Below, one piece after another: positions 15,611-27,400 of a stretch of DNA of 64,000 bases. The number at the start of each line of letters is the position of its first letter. Position 1 is the first letter of the stretch. Below the pieces are notes generated by a model, which saw only the letters and a program-made list of their open reading frames with translations, was not told the DNA's origin and made no database searches. Made by a program: the position numbers and the translations under genes. The DNA is from Monocercomonoides exilis (Eukaryota; Preaxostyla; Oxymonadida; Polymastigidae), in the NCBI GenBank assembly GCA_001643675.2, contig LSRY02000070.1:1-64000 (forward strand), given 5' to 3'.

Positions 15611-15852
15611 CTAAAAAGGGAAAGATAATGCGAAAGCGAATGGCACAGAATGAAAGAATAAATAATTCAAACCTCACAACGAATGCTGTGTGGTTGATGC
15701 CAACTGCTGTTCCAATCATTGTTCCTTTCAATAATAAGCAATCAATGCATTTTCAGCAAATCCAATAAAACTACAATTAAAATGGGAGAACGCTCAACGA
15801 AGAATGAAGGATTGAATTGAATTGGATTTTGACTTGGAAAACTGTTGAACGT

Positions 15853-16275
15853 TCAGAAATCTTTTCGACTTCGCTTTGCAAGCATAAAAGATTCATGGGC
15901 TATTAAAGATAACATCGAAAAAAAAATGGTAGAGCTCTCAAGGGGGTCCTCTGTCTCGGTGCACGGTGTTTGTTGTGTTTTGTAAAAATAAAAATCTGCA
16001 TCTGCTCCACTGTTGACAGCAATTTCGCTCTGACTGCTCAAAGGGGTAATGTCATTAAACTCTGCTTTAGTGCTTTGCAACTCTTCCGAATTTTGTTTGC
16101 TTGGGTTGTTGAACAGCTCTGGCTGAACGCGAATATGACTATGCTCCTTCCGTTGAAAAACAGCTCTTTCAAATCCTTTTGCTGCTGCACCTCCATCGCA
16201 AAAGAATGAGCAAAATTGTTTTTGTTTTTTTTCTTTTTTGATGCTGCTCCAGAAATAAGTTTTTGTTTGGATTCT
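15853..16275 (-). other. Unrecognised open frame (left arm)
   Basis: Identical mirror of 22052-22474: about 140 codons, no ATG, ending LAKRSRKDF. It could be an internal exon or a relic. No family recognised. Confidence 0.35.
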
Positions 16276-16639
16276 TCAGGGATCAAAACATCTATTATGG
16301 TTTGTCAATAAAAACTATCACATAACAAATTATAATGAAATCGAATTTCAAAAGAATGAAATAGCATGTGCATATGCGTTGCATATTATGGCATATGCTT
16401 ATTATACGGGAATGTGAATAATTGAAAAAAACCAGGTTCGAACAAATGTTAAACAAATAATAATGTGATAATAGCAAACGACATTGATGGGAGTTCGTTC
16501 TGCATCGAAATGAAAAATCACAAAGTTTTTGATCAATACATTAAACTATTCAGTGAATGATTTGTGATCTTCAATTTTCAAATTTGATGGTAGCTCAGGA
16601 AAGAGAGATATGCTCGATGAGTGAGTTATAAGACATATT

Positions 16640-17600
16640 TCACAACGAAGATTTGACGTGAGATTGGTTTCACATGGTTTTTTTCAAAGGCGAGGTTTTT
16701 GTGTGCAAGAAATACCGAAGACGGATGACAATCCAAAAAGAACGATAAAAACAATAGATATTGGTACTGTTCTCGCTGCAAAATCAAAAAATTCTGTTTT
16801 TGATAAGGCTGTGTTTTCAAAAAGCAAAATATGATCGGGAAAAACTCTTTGAACTTTTTTGTTACAGTGGGTTGGAATTTCTATCAGCAAAACTGCAGAA
16901 TTAATTGGCATTATTCGCAATACAGTTGCATTTTGGGCAAGCATTTTAAGGGAAGTGTGCATGAAGATATGGAATTCGAAGCAAATTCATATTGGAGGAA
17001 AAGGAAAGAAAGTCGAAATCGATGAGGCTGTCTGGCGTCGAAGAAAGGATTGAAGGGGAAGAAGAAAAGAGCATATTTGGTTGTTTGGAAGAGTGGAAAG
17101 GCTTGACGGTGGAGGAGAAGGACCTCGATTTGTGATGATTGTCCCCAACAGAACAAAAGAAACCCTCCTTCCAATTATTCTTGAACACATTAAGCCTGAA
17201 ACCATCATCATGAGCGATGAGTGGAAGGCATACGAATGCTTGAATATGTATGGATATGAACACAGAACAGTGTGCCACAAAAAAAATTTCGTTGACCAGG
17301 TTACATAAGCATGCACTAACACGATCGAAGGTCTATGAGGTACTTTGCGAAAAGCGTTTCCACAGTATGGAGCTCGAAAGTCCCTAATTGCAGATCACCT
17401 TGCGATGGTTTTGGTCAAAGCCTCGAAAGAATACAATTTCTTGGAAATTTTGGAATTTGTCAATAAATACGAGATAGAAAATGAAAAACATGAGCAAGTG
17501 GAAAATGATTCAGAAAATAGCGAAAAAGAAACATCGGGCCTTTCACAAGATGAAGAAAAAAATTCTGATTACGAACACTCAAATTCATATATAGGGTAAT
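16640..17600 (+). pseudogene. Merlin / IS1595-type (ISXO2-like) transposase, decayed
   Basis: Reading across frames gives the usual order of a Merlin transposase. First comes a zinc-ribbon-like WYCSRCK near 16765, then the IGGKGKKVEIDE block with the first catalytic D near 17015. A block PNRTKETLLPIILEHIKPET follows, then IIMSDEWKAYE with the second D near 17215. Last are HKKNFVDQ and ACTNTIEGL with the catalytic E near 17325. Frameshifts and in-frame stops lie between the blocks (for example after RRRKD near 17052, after VDQVT, and a stop where Trp normally follows TNTIEGL). It cannot encode a working enzyme as read. It sits at the inner edge of the left arm, in the spacer. I did not find clear terminal inverted repeats or target duplications. 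Confidence 0.85.
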
Positions 17601-17736
17601 TTATAATCGAGAAATTTTTTTAAAACCCGGACTTTTTTTTTAATAATAAGTTGATTTTTCCCACTTTTTATATTTTTTAAATTGTATTCAGTATATAAGG
17701 AAAAATCAATGACTGAATTTTTAGATTAAATGACTA

Positions 17737-18186
17737 CAGTCCAAACCGGATATAATCACGTCGAATATAATCACATTCGTATATAGTCACAATTTTCCAT
17801 GCACCGACATTTTTTGCTTGTTTTTCATTCATTTTTCATCGCATATAATCACAGGGCTGAAAATATATAATCACAATTTTTATCATTATGGGTGGATTTT
17901 TCAATGAAAAATCGATTTTTTGATCAAAAATCTCAATATTTCGCTTTTTCAAAAATGTGCTCAAATAATTCAAAATAATATGTATTTACGCAAAAAATTA
18001 ATTTCGCATGTTAAAAATGCGTTTTTATGAAGAATTTTCAAAAATTAAAAATTTGTCCCAAAATTAATTAATAAATAAAATAAAATTTATTTTTTTCTGT
18101 GTTAAGCAGCATCGTATATTATCACATTCGGATATAGTCACAAAAAGTTGTGCAAAAACCGATGTGATTATATCCGGTTTAGACTG
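17737..18186. mobile_element. 450-bp MITE with pogo-type ends, copy A
   Basis: Terminal inverted repeats begin CAGTCCAAACCGGATATAAT at the left and CAGTCTAAACCGGATATAAT at the right (inverted). TA duplications lie at 17735-17736 and 18187-18188. It has no coding capacity. The uninterrupted target is visible in pogo copy 2 near 42350. Subterminal regions contain repeated copies of TATAATCAC and one-base variants in both halves. It is identical by eye to the copy at 20555-21004. Confidence 0.95.
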
Positions 18187-18394
18187 TATACCTAATCTCT
18201 GATGGGGGGAGATGGGGGGGGGGGGGGGTTGGCTCCTCCATCTCTGATTAGTGCCTCCCCTGAGGAGATTAGGTAATAGCAATGGGGCTAATCAAGTTAG
18301 AATTTAATCGGAAATATTTTTTTGATTTTTTTTTATTTCAAAAAAAAATTTTTTTTAAAAAAAAGAATTAGATCTTTACAAGAATTTTTTAGTT

Positions 18395-19849
18395 ATGAGT
18401 GTTGTTAATAATAAAAAAGAACGTGGACAGTTAATTCTTCGAGAAAAAATGATGTCATTTGACTTTCGAAGAATTGAAAATTGATTAGAACGCATGACAC
18501 GTATTGTCGTTGATGGACATGTCAGAATCGTTGATGCAATAAATACCAAAGAGTTCTCTCGTTCAGCAATAATTAGAGCAGTTTCAGCAATTGAAAGCGG
18601 CAGAGCTGTTGCAAAACCTGGTAGGCCAGAACTGTTCAATGAAGAGGACAAAAACATTATTGTTGGAGTTATAAAAATCGAAAGCTTCTCCGGAACAAGT
18701 TTAAATGCAAAGAGAACAAGAGAATTTGTTTGATTTCACATTTATTTATCTTTCGTTTTTTATAATGAATATTTTTCTGATGGAATCCGTCCTTTCCGAC
18801 AAAAAAACACATTCAGAACAAGAAAACAATGAAAATTCCAGTGTGTACAAATCATATCCATATCTATTTGTAAAAAGGAATTCTGAGCTCAAAGCGTCCA
18901 TGCCCAGAAATGTGGATATCCAACGTCTTTCAGTATCCAACGAACAAGCTGTTTTTCTTTTCTTTGAGCTTCTGCAATATCTTCATAATTCACATCATTA
19001 TTCACCTTCTTTGATCTTTATCACTGATGAATCTTCACTCCGCTTATCGGATTCCTTCAAAACTCTTGTGATTCACCCCACAGGAGTTCCAGCTGGATTT
19101 CATGCAACACACACACAAACATGCCAAATGCCAGTTTGGTTGTCGCAGCTGCTGCAGATGGATATTCTCTCAAAAGCGTTGTATTGTGGCCATGCCACAA
19201 ATTACCAAAGGAAATGCGAGTTCTTCTGAGCGCATTCATTGATGTTTGGGATAATAACGATGGATGAATGACGGAAAGCTTATTTCAAAGATACGCAGAA
19301 GAGGTTTTATTAACTGGAATCATTGAAAGAAGGGATATTTTAATGAGAGCAAATGACAGATGTCTTCTGCTTCTGGATTCTCACTCTTCTCGGGCTCAGC
19401 CTGACATATGGCAGAAATTTGCTGACAACAACATTGACGTCGTCACTTTTATTCCACATAGTTCACACATCACACAACCTCTTGATCGTGGTGTGTTTGT
19501 AGTCTTCCAGATATGCATCAACTCTCTGTACTCTGTGCCTCCAGATTCTTCCATTTCTCTTCGACGTGAGGAAATCTCCAACGTTCTTCCACAAGCTCTT
19601 CAGACAGCATTACTTCCTGCAACTGTTGTTTCTTCGTTCAAGAAAAGTGGCCTGCTTTCAAACGAGTGGCATTCTGTACAATCAACACTTTTAAAGGAAC
19701 CATTAGTGACACTGAAAAAGAGAACACTTAGGTTTGATTTTTTTGGAGAAATTATTACTGAACAAAAATTTCTTGAAGAATGGAAAAAAGAAAAGGAAAT
19801 GAAAGAAGATATGAAAAGAAAAGAAAAGAAAAAAGAAAACGAAGAATAA
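18395..19849 (+). pseudogene. pogo/Tigger-like transposase, copy 1, broken
   Basis: An N-terminal helix-turn-helix-like part (GRPELFNEEDKNIIVGVIK) is followed by a DDE_1-type core. Catalytic-block matches are FITDESSLRL near 19020, LLLLDSHSSR near 19370 and HITQPLDRGVFVVFQ near 19470, then LPATVVSSFKKSG as in Tigger/pogo C-termini. Stops and shifts: TGA at 18482-18484, TGA at 19265-19267 where the family has Trp (DG-W-MT), and a frameshift near 19120 (GFHATHT, then out of frame). The 52-nt intron present in copy 2 is here too (18728-18779), but its acceptor reads CTG and not CAG. Confidence 0.85.
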
Positions 19850-20320
19850 ATTCTTTTCGCAGCTGAAAAGCCCAAATAAAAGAAAATTTCGCAAATCAGA
19901 CATTTTGAATAATGATGTTTTAGACGATGAATCAAATCATAAAAATTCCAGAAAAATTATGAAGAGAGAACTTGTTGATTATATATATTATTAATCATTT
20001 CAATTTTTGTTATCAAAATATGATTGCAAGAAAAAAATATTTTTTTTATTTCGAACCAAAATAAAAAAAAGTCCGGGTTTATAAATCACACTATATAAAT
20101 TTTGTTATTTTTTCCCATTATATATTCATTTTTTTTAAGGTTTTTTTCCCACATCACACACTCATTTCCGATAAAAAAGAAATGCATGAATCTACACTAT
20201 TCCATATTAACAATTGCAATATACAAGAAAGAGAGGAATTCCAGCATTCCCGTATTTTTCAGCATATATCAAAATATGATTGTCGATGAAGAAAAAAAAA
20301 GAAACAGACAATAGGGTCAG

Positions 20321-21720
20321 TAATATATCGGTATTCATAAAAAAAAATCGGGACTTAAATTTTCTGTCTCTCCAGAGCACTTTTAGAAAAAAATAAATAA
20401 TAGGAAACCTTCTTAATGATTTTATTTTTAATTCCTGAAAATATTTTTATATTTTTTTATTTTAGTGAAAAGCTCTGGTGTTTTTTGTTTTATTTTTTCA
20501 GTTCAAAGACTTGCTCATATTTTCACGAGTTTTTTGTTTTGAGTGTTCTGAGTACAGTCCAAACCGGATATAATCACGTCGAATATAATCACATTCGTAT
20601 ATAGTCACAATTTTCCATGCACCGACATTTTTTGCTTGTTTTTCATTCATTTTTCATCGCATATAATCACAGGGCTGAAAATATATAATCACAATTTTTA
20701 TCATTATGGGTGGATTTTTCAATGAAAAATCGATTTTTTGATCAAAAATCTCAATATTTCGCTTTTTCAAAAATGTGCTCAAATAATTCAAAATAATATG
20801 TATTTACGCAAAAAATTAATTTCGCATGTTAAAAATGCGTTTTTATGAAGAATTTTCAAAAATTAAAAATTTGTCCCAAAATTAATTAATAAATAAAATA
20901 AAATTTATTTTTTTCTGTGTTAAGCAGCATCGTATATTATCACATTCGGATATAGTCACAAAAAGTTGTGCAAAAACCGATGTGATTATATCCGGTTTAG
21001 ACTGTATATCATTGTTGATTAACTGAACTTTTTTTTGTTTTTGGTTATTTTTTGCAATTAAACACTTCGTTTTTTTATTATTTTTTCCATTTCACTAAAT
21101 TTCAACAAAATTAAGAATTCACATATTTAAACAAAATATTTCATTATTTTTCAAGTTTAAATATAAAAACTATTAACACATAAAGGTGTTCAAAAAGAAG
21201 AAATTCTAAACTTTTTTATGATCGGGATTTTATTACTGAAAATCTTGTATTTGAGTATTTTTGTTTCGAAGGCCTTAAATTCAAATAATTTTTTTTCAAA
21301 ATGTTTGTAACGTTCATTTCAATCATTTTTTCACCGACTCAACGATATAAAAAAAACATAGTTATCATCGACTTTGCAAAATTTTTAATATATATTTTGT
21401 GAAATGCTAAAATTAATAATAAAACGAAGTGTTTAATTGCAAAAAATAACCAAAAACAAAAAAAAGTTCAGTTAATCAACAATGATATACTCAGAACACT
21501 CAAAACAAAAAACTCGTGAAAATATGAGCAAGTCTTTGAACTGAAAAAATAAAACAAAAAACACCAGAGCTTTTCACTAAAATAAAAAAATATAAAAATA
21601 TTTTCAGGAATTAAAAATAAAAGCATTAAGAAGGTTTACTGTTATTTATTTTTTTCTTAAAGTGCTCTGGAGAGCCAGAAAATTTAGGTCCCGATTTATT
21701 TTTTGGGTTCCGATAAATTA
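20321..21720. mobile_element. Foldback (long-terminal-inverted-repeat) element with a MITE in one arm
   Basis: The left arm (20321 to about 20554, continuing at 21005 to about 21085 after the MITE) is the inverted copy of about 21400-21720. Both outer ends read TAAT[A/T]TATCGG, followed by ATCGGGAC[T/C]TAAATTTTCTG. The arms are about 310 bp with scattered differences. The loop of about 320 bp (21085-21405) is AT-rich and encodes nothing obvious. The unoccupied arm carries the intact target gagtatatcattg, so the 450-bp insertion at 20555-21004 is a later event. Confidence 0.85.
20555..21004. mobile_element. 450-bp MITE with pogo-type ends, copy B
   Basis: Same length and, by eye, same sequence as 17737-18186, in the same orientation. 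TA duplications lie at 20553-20554 and 21005-21006. The opposite arm of the host foldback element provides the empty site near 21484, confirming the boundaries. Confidence 0.95.
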
Positions 21721-22051
21721 TTTACACTAAAAAAAAACAATTTTTTCGATTAATTTCAAAGAAAAGGATATTGCTATCTATCGTGGACTTCAAACTGTGA
21801 TTGAATGGAGTTTTTTTCATTAAAGAAAATGAAGAATGAAATGCAGAGAATGAACGGTTTTTTCAAAAAAAGAAACAATGATAATTGAAATTCTATAATT
21901 TTTAAAGAATCGTTCCGAAATGAATTCAGGAGAAATTATAATATGCAACGCATATGCACATGCTATTTCATTCTTTTGAAATTCGATTTCATTATAATTT
22001 GTTATGTGATAGTTTTTATTGACAAACCATAATAGATGTTTTGATCCCTGA

Positions 22052-22474
22052 AGAATCCAAACAAAAACTTATTTCTGGAGCAGCATCAAAAAAGAAAAAA
22101 AACAAAAACAATTTTGCTCATTCTTTTGCGATGGAGGTGCAGCAGCAAAAGGATTTGAAAGAGCTGTTTTTCAACGGAAGGAGCATAGTCATATTCGCGT
22201 TCAGCCAGAGCTGTTCAACAACCCAAGCAAACAAAATTCGGAAGAGTTGCAAAGCACTAAAGCAGAGTTTAATGACATTACCCCTTTGAGCAGTCAGAGC
22301 GAAATTGCTGTCAACAGTGGAGCAGATGCAGATTTTTATTTTTACAAAACACAACAAACACCGTGCACCGAGACAGAGGACCCCCTTGAGAGCTCTACCA
22401 TTTTTTTTTCGATGTTATCTTTAATAGCCCATGAATCTTTTATGCTTGCAAAGCGAAGTCGAAAAGATTTCTGA
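22052..22474 (+). other. Unrecognised open frame (right arm)
   Basis: About 140 codons with mixed composition (for example RKEHSHIRVQPELFNNPSK and TPCTETEDPLESSTIFF), bounded by stops and without an ATG. If real it would need an upstream exon. An overlapping frame starting near 22041 encodes lysine-rich sequence. The mirror copy at 15853-16275 is identical. Confidence 0.35.
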
Positions 22475-22716
22475 ACGTTCAACAGTTTTCCAAGTCAAAA
22501 TCCAATTCAATTCAATCCTTCATTCTTCGTTGAGCGTTCTCCCATTTTAATTGTAGTTTTATTGGATTTGCTGAAAATGCATTGATTGCTTATTATTGAA
22601 AGGAACAATGATTGGAACAGCAGTTGGCATCAACCACACAGCATTCGTTGTGAGGTTTGAATTATTTATTCTTTCATTCTGTGCCATTCGCTTTCGCATT
22701 ATCTTTCCCTTTTTAG

Positions 22717-23001
22717 GCATTTTTGAATGAGGGCTTTTTGAAGATATGCCAGATTTTATCAAAGACGCATGATTTGTCGGAAAACCTCTGGTATTTTTGT
22801 GGTTCCATATTGGAAGAAATTGCATGGGAAGAAAAGGCAACATTATTTGAGCAATTGAAAATGAATTATGTGAATGAAGAATTCAAAGAAGAAGAAGAAG
22901 AAGGAAAAGAGAGTGAAAGGATTGGGGTTGATGGGAGGGAGAAGGAAAGAGATGGAGGCAGAACGAATGAAGGAAGGAAAGCGAGGAGAAAGAGATTGTG
23001 A
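22717..23001 (+). other. Exon-like frame with a good 3' splice site, function unknown
   Basis: A pyrimidine-rich acceptor (tttccctttttag, ending 22716) precedes an open frame of 94 residues beginning AFLNEGFLKICQILSK. The first 60 residues look like a helical protein; the rest is an acidic then basic low-complexity tail. Upstream, sequence encoding LLKGTMIGTAVGINHTAF (about 22600-22650), followed by a GTTGTG donor, could be the preceding exon. That exon has frame breaks further up. It may be a decayed helical-repeat gene. No family recognised. Confidence 0.4.
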
Positions 23002-23169
23002 AGGCAGAAGAGGCAGATGGGTGTGATTGTTGGAATTTCGCAATGAAAATGCTGAGTTGGTGAAGAAGGACAAATTGTGTACTTGTTTGTTTGCAGATGA
23101 AATTGTTTTTTTTTCTTTTTTTTGAATGATAAAAAATTTGAAGAAATGTTTGAAAAAGCAAAAAGATAG

Positions 23170-24494
<1,325 letters not shown>

Positions 24495-27400
24495 ATGAGA
24501 ATGCATTTGTGCATTTTGGCATGTTTGATTCTTGGGAAGACATTTGAAGCACAGCATGTCTCTGGAGCTGCCACATTGGAGAACAAAGGTTTTCTTTCGA
24601 ATTGATATTTTTTCAATAATTCTATTTATTTTTGGCAAGGAAACTCAAATGATGCACAATATCTATCAGAGGCTGAATACAATTATTTATTTGAACAGAA
24701 TTCATTGTCAGGAGTGAAAACACCGCAGTCAGGTCTTTCTACAGTGAAAAACACATTTTTGGGATTTCGCAATTCTACAGTTGAACTGAAAAATGTGGCA
24801 ATTGAACATTCTTCCTCGCCATTAATGCTAATAACAGATAAATCGAGTGTTGTGTTGGATTCCTGCATTTCTCACCAAAAAACAGCATCTCCTTTTCATT
24901 TGCAAAGTGGGTCAATCTTCCTCACAAATATGAGATTGATCCCCCCAAAGAACCTGAACCCTTCCAGCCTCATATTTTCATCTGATGATTCAAATATTGC
25001 TATTTTGAGAAATTCCGTCATGGCAGATCTGACTATTTCATCATCAAACTATTTCCTATTGTCTGGAAAGAGCCAAAATGAACAGATTAATAACTGTGCA
25101 TTCAAGAACATTTCTGTGAAATATGCCTCGAATTGCGATCATTTTGTGGAACATTCATGTTTCCGAAGTTCAATGGAGAACTGCCTCATTTATTCGTGCG
25201 TGAATGTCTTTGAAGGAGGGATATCGAGTGGATCATATTCTTATCAGGAATTCATCTGCAAAAATATGACAATAAACTTCGGGAAAAGAGAAATGAATGC
25301 TCTTCAGAAAAAGGAAAAACTGAACACAACAGAAAGCCAATCCTTTTCATCGTGCGAATGGGAAGATTGCACAGCACCACAAGGAGGGGCTCTTTATGTT
25401 CATGATAATGAAAATGCCATTTTGACAGTTGAAAATTCTTCTTTTGTAAGATGCAATGCATCATCTACAAAAGGTGGTGGAATATATGCATTGAATATCG
25501 CAGAATGCATTGTTATTCATTCTTCATTTTCTCAATGCACAGCACAGATAACCACTGATTATGGTGGAGGAGGAATAATGATCGAGAATGTCAACTTTCA
25601 ATCAATGGTTGAAGATTGCTCTTTTCAAAACTGTTCCTCTGGCAATGATGGAGGGGCAATTGATCTTCGCCCAACGATGACAAAAAGACAGAAGCAATGC
25701 ATTGTTAATTCACTTTTTATTAACTGCCGATGCAACGGATCATCAGGTGGAACAGGAGGCGCAATTGAACATTGGGTTGCAAAGGATAAAGTTGCAATTT
25801 CAAATTGCCTGTTTTGTCATTGCTATTCGATGAGTGGAGCAGGCGCTGTATGTCAATCAATAAATTCAAATAATAATGGAACATTGTTTTTCTTCTGTTT
25901 CTTCCACAATAACACATGCATTCTTGGTGGCCATGACATTGCTCTTCATGATTCAACAGCAAACAACATTGATTCCACCTGCTATTCCACCAGACAAACA
26001 GAGAACAGGGTTAGCACAAGTCATCGTTTTATTGCTGATAAAAGTGAATGGCTGCGAAATGATTTTGGAAGAATTAGATATGTCTCCTCAGTACAAACAG
26101 AACCTAATTCCATTGACACATATGCATGTGGACGAGATGAAGGCCATCCTTGCAACACCATCAGCCATTGCCTCACTCAGCTGATCCCAGAATTTGTCAC
26201 AGATATTGAGATACTGACAGGAACGATTACAGAGACAAAAAGTATGAATTGTGACATCAATGCTTACAAAATATATGGCCAAAGCAATATGAGCACAGCA
26301 ATCCAAACAGAATTTGAAACATCAGGGTTATCTCTTTTTTCAGTCTCCACAAGCACATTGACTGTCAGTGACGTTATTCTTGTGCATGACTCGGCTCATC
26401 CGAATAACCGTAGGTCAAGGCTGTTTGAGATTAGTGGAACAGGAGGAATGAGGATCAGCAGACTGAACATATCTGCCGGAAGTGAGCAATCAACAGAAAC
26501 AGCATTCACCACAGAACTGATTAATGTGCGGGATGGGGTGTTTCAGATGGAAAATGTGAACTGGGCAAAGACGATTTTTACAGCTTCATTATTTTTGCTT
26601 TCTTCAACAAATGAAATATCAGTGGCACTTTCAGAGTGTGCCTTTGATGGGATTGAGAGAACAACAAGCGGAGCAGCTGTGATGTCGTTTTCGAATGCCA
26701 AGGCAAACATTGATGTGAATACGAGCACTTTTGAAAGATGTGGAAGTTTAAGTTCAGAAAATGGAGGATCGATGATGTTGTGTGTTGGAAACGAAAATGA
26801 AGTGAAATTGAAAGGCGGATCTTTTGATGGGTGCTTTTGTTCGTCATCCAATGGTCTTGGGGGAGGAATCCTTCTTCGATTGTTGAATGAAAATCCAGAA
26901 TTCCTGATTTCTTCTTTATTCGGAACAAACACAGCCAGGTGGGGAAGAGATATCTTTATCATTTCACCAAATTTGGAAGTGACTGCAAAGTCACAAAAAA
27001 TCACATGTGTGATAGCCTCTTTGGATTCTTTTGACAAAGTGCAAGGATATGACAATGGAAACACCAGTTTGGTCATTCCTCTTTGCATCTATCTCCTTCC
27101 CACTCCAGAAGAAGTATATGTGACAAGTACCGAGGCATCTGACCATTCCCATTGTGGAATCGCCCAATTCCCTTGTTTGACAATGAAACACTCCCTCACA
27201 AGGCAAACAGGGCCAAAGAAAGTTGTTGTGAATGGAATGATTATGATGAGTGATGAATTGACCTTTGCTGATCAGAAACATGAAATAAGAGGAAATGATG
27301 ATAAAAGTGGTTGGAAAGTTTCTGATTCAAGTTCCATATCCAATTTAGCGATGATAACAGCAAATGTTGTAACAGAATTATCAAAACTCATCTTTTCTCT

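Larger units (their letters stand above)
17623..20091 (+). mobile_element. pogo/Tigger-like DNA transposon, copy 1 (nested, left end trimmed)
   Basis: The right terminal sequence GTCCGGGTTTATAAATCACA (20071-20090) matches the inverted terminus of the second copy at 42205-44248. At the left only the inner part (AAACCCGGACTTTTT, from 17623) remains; the outermost 15-20 bases are missing. Internal sequence is collinear with copy 2: a GGGGGGAGATGG-rich 5' segment, a transposase region and an AT-rich 3' tail. A 450-bp MITE (17737-18186) is inserted at a TA. Copy 2 shows the empty site (actatacctaat). Confidence 0.85.
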
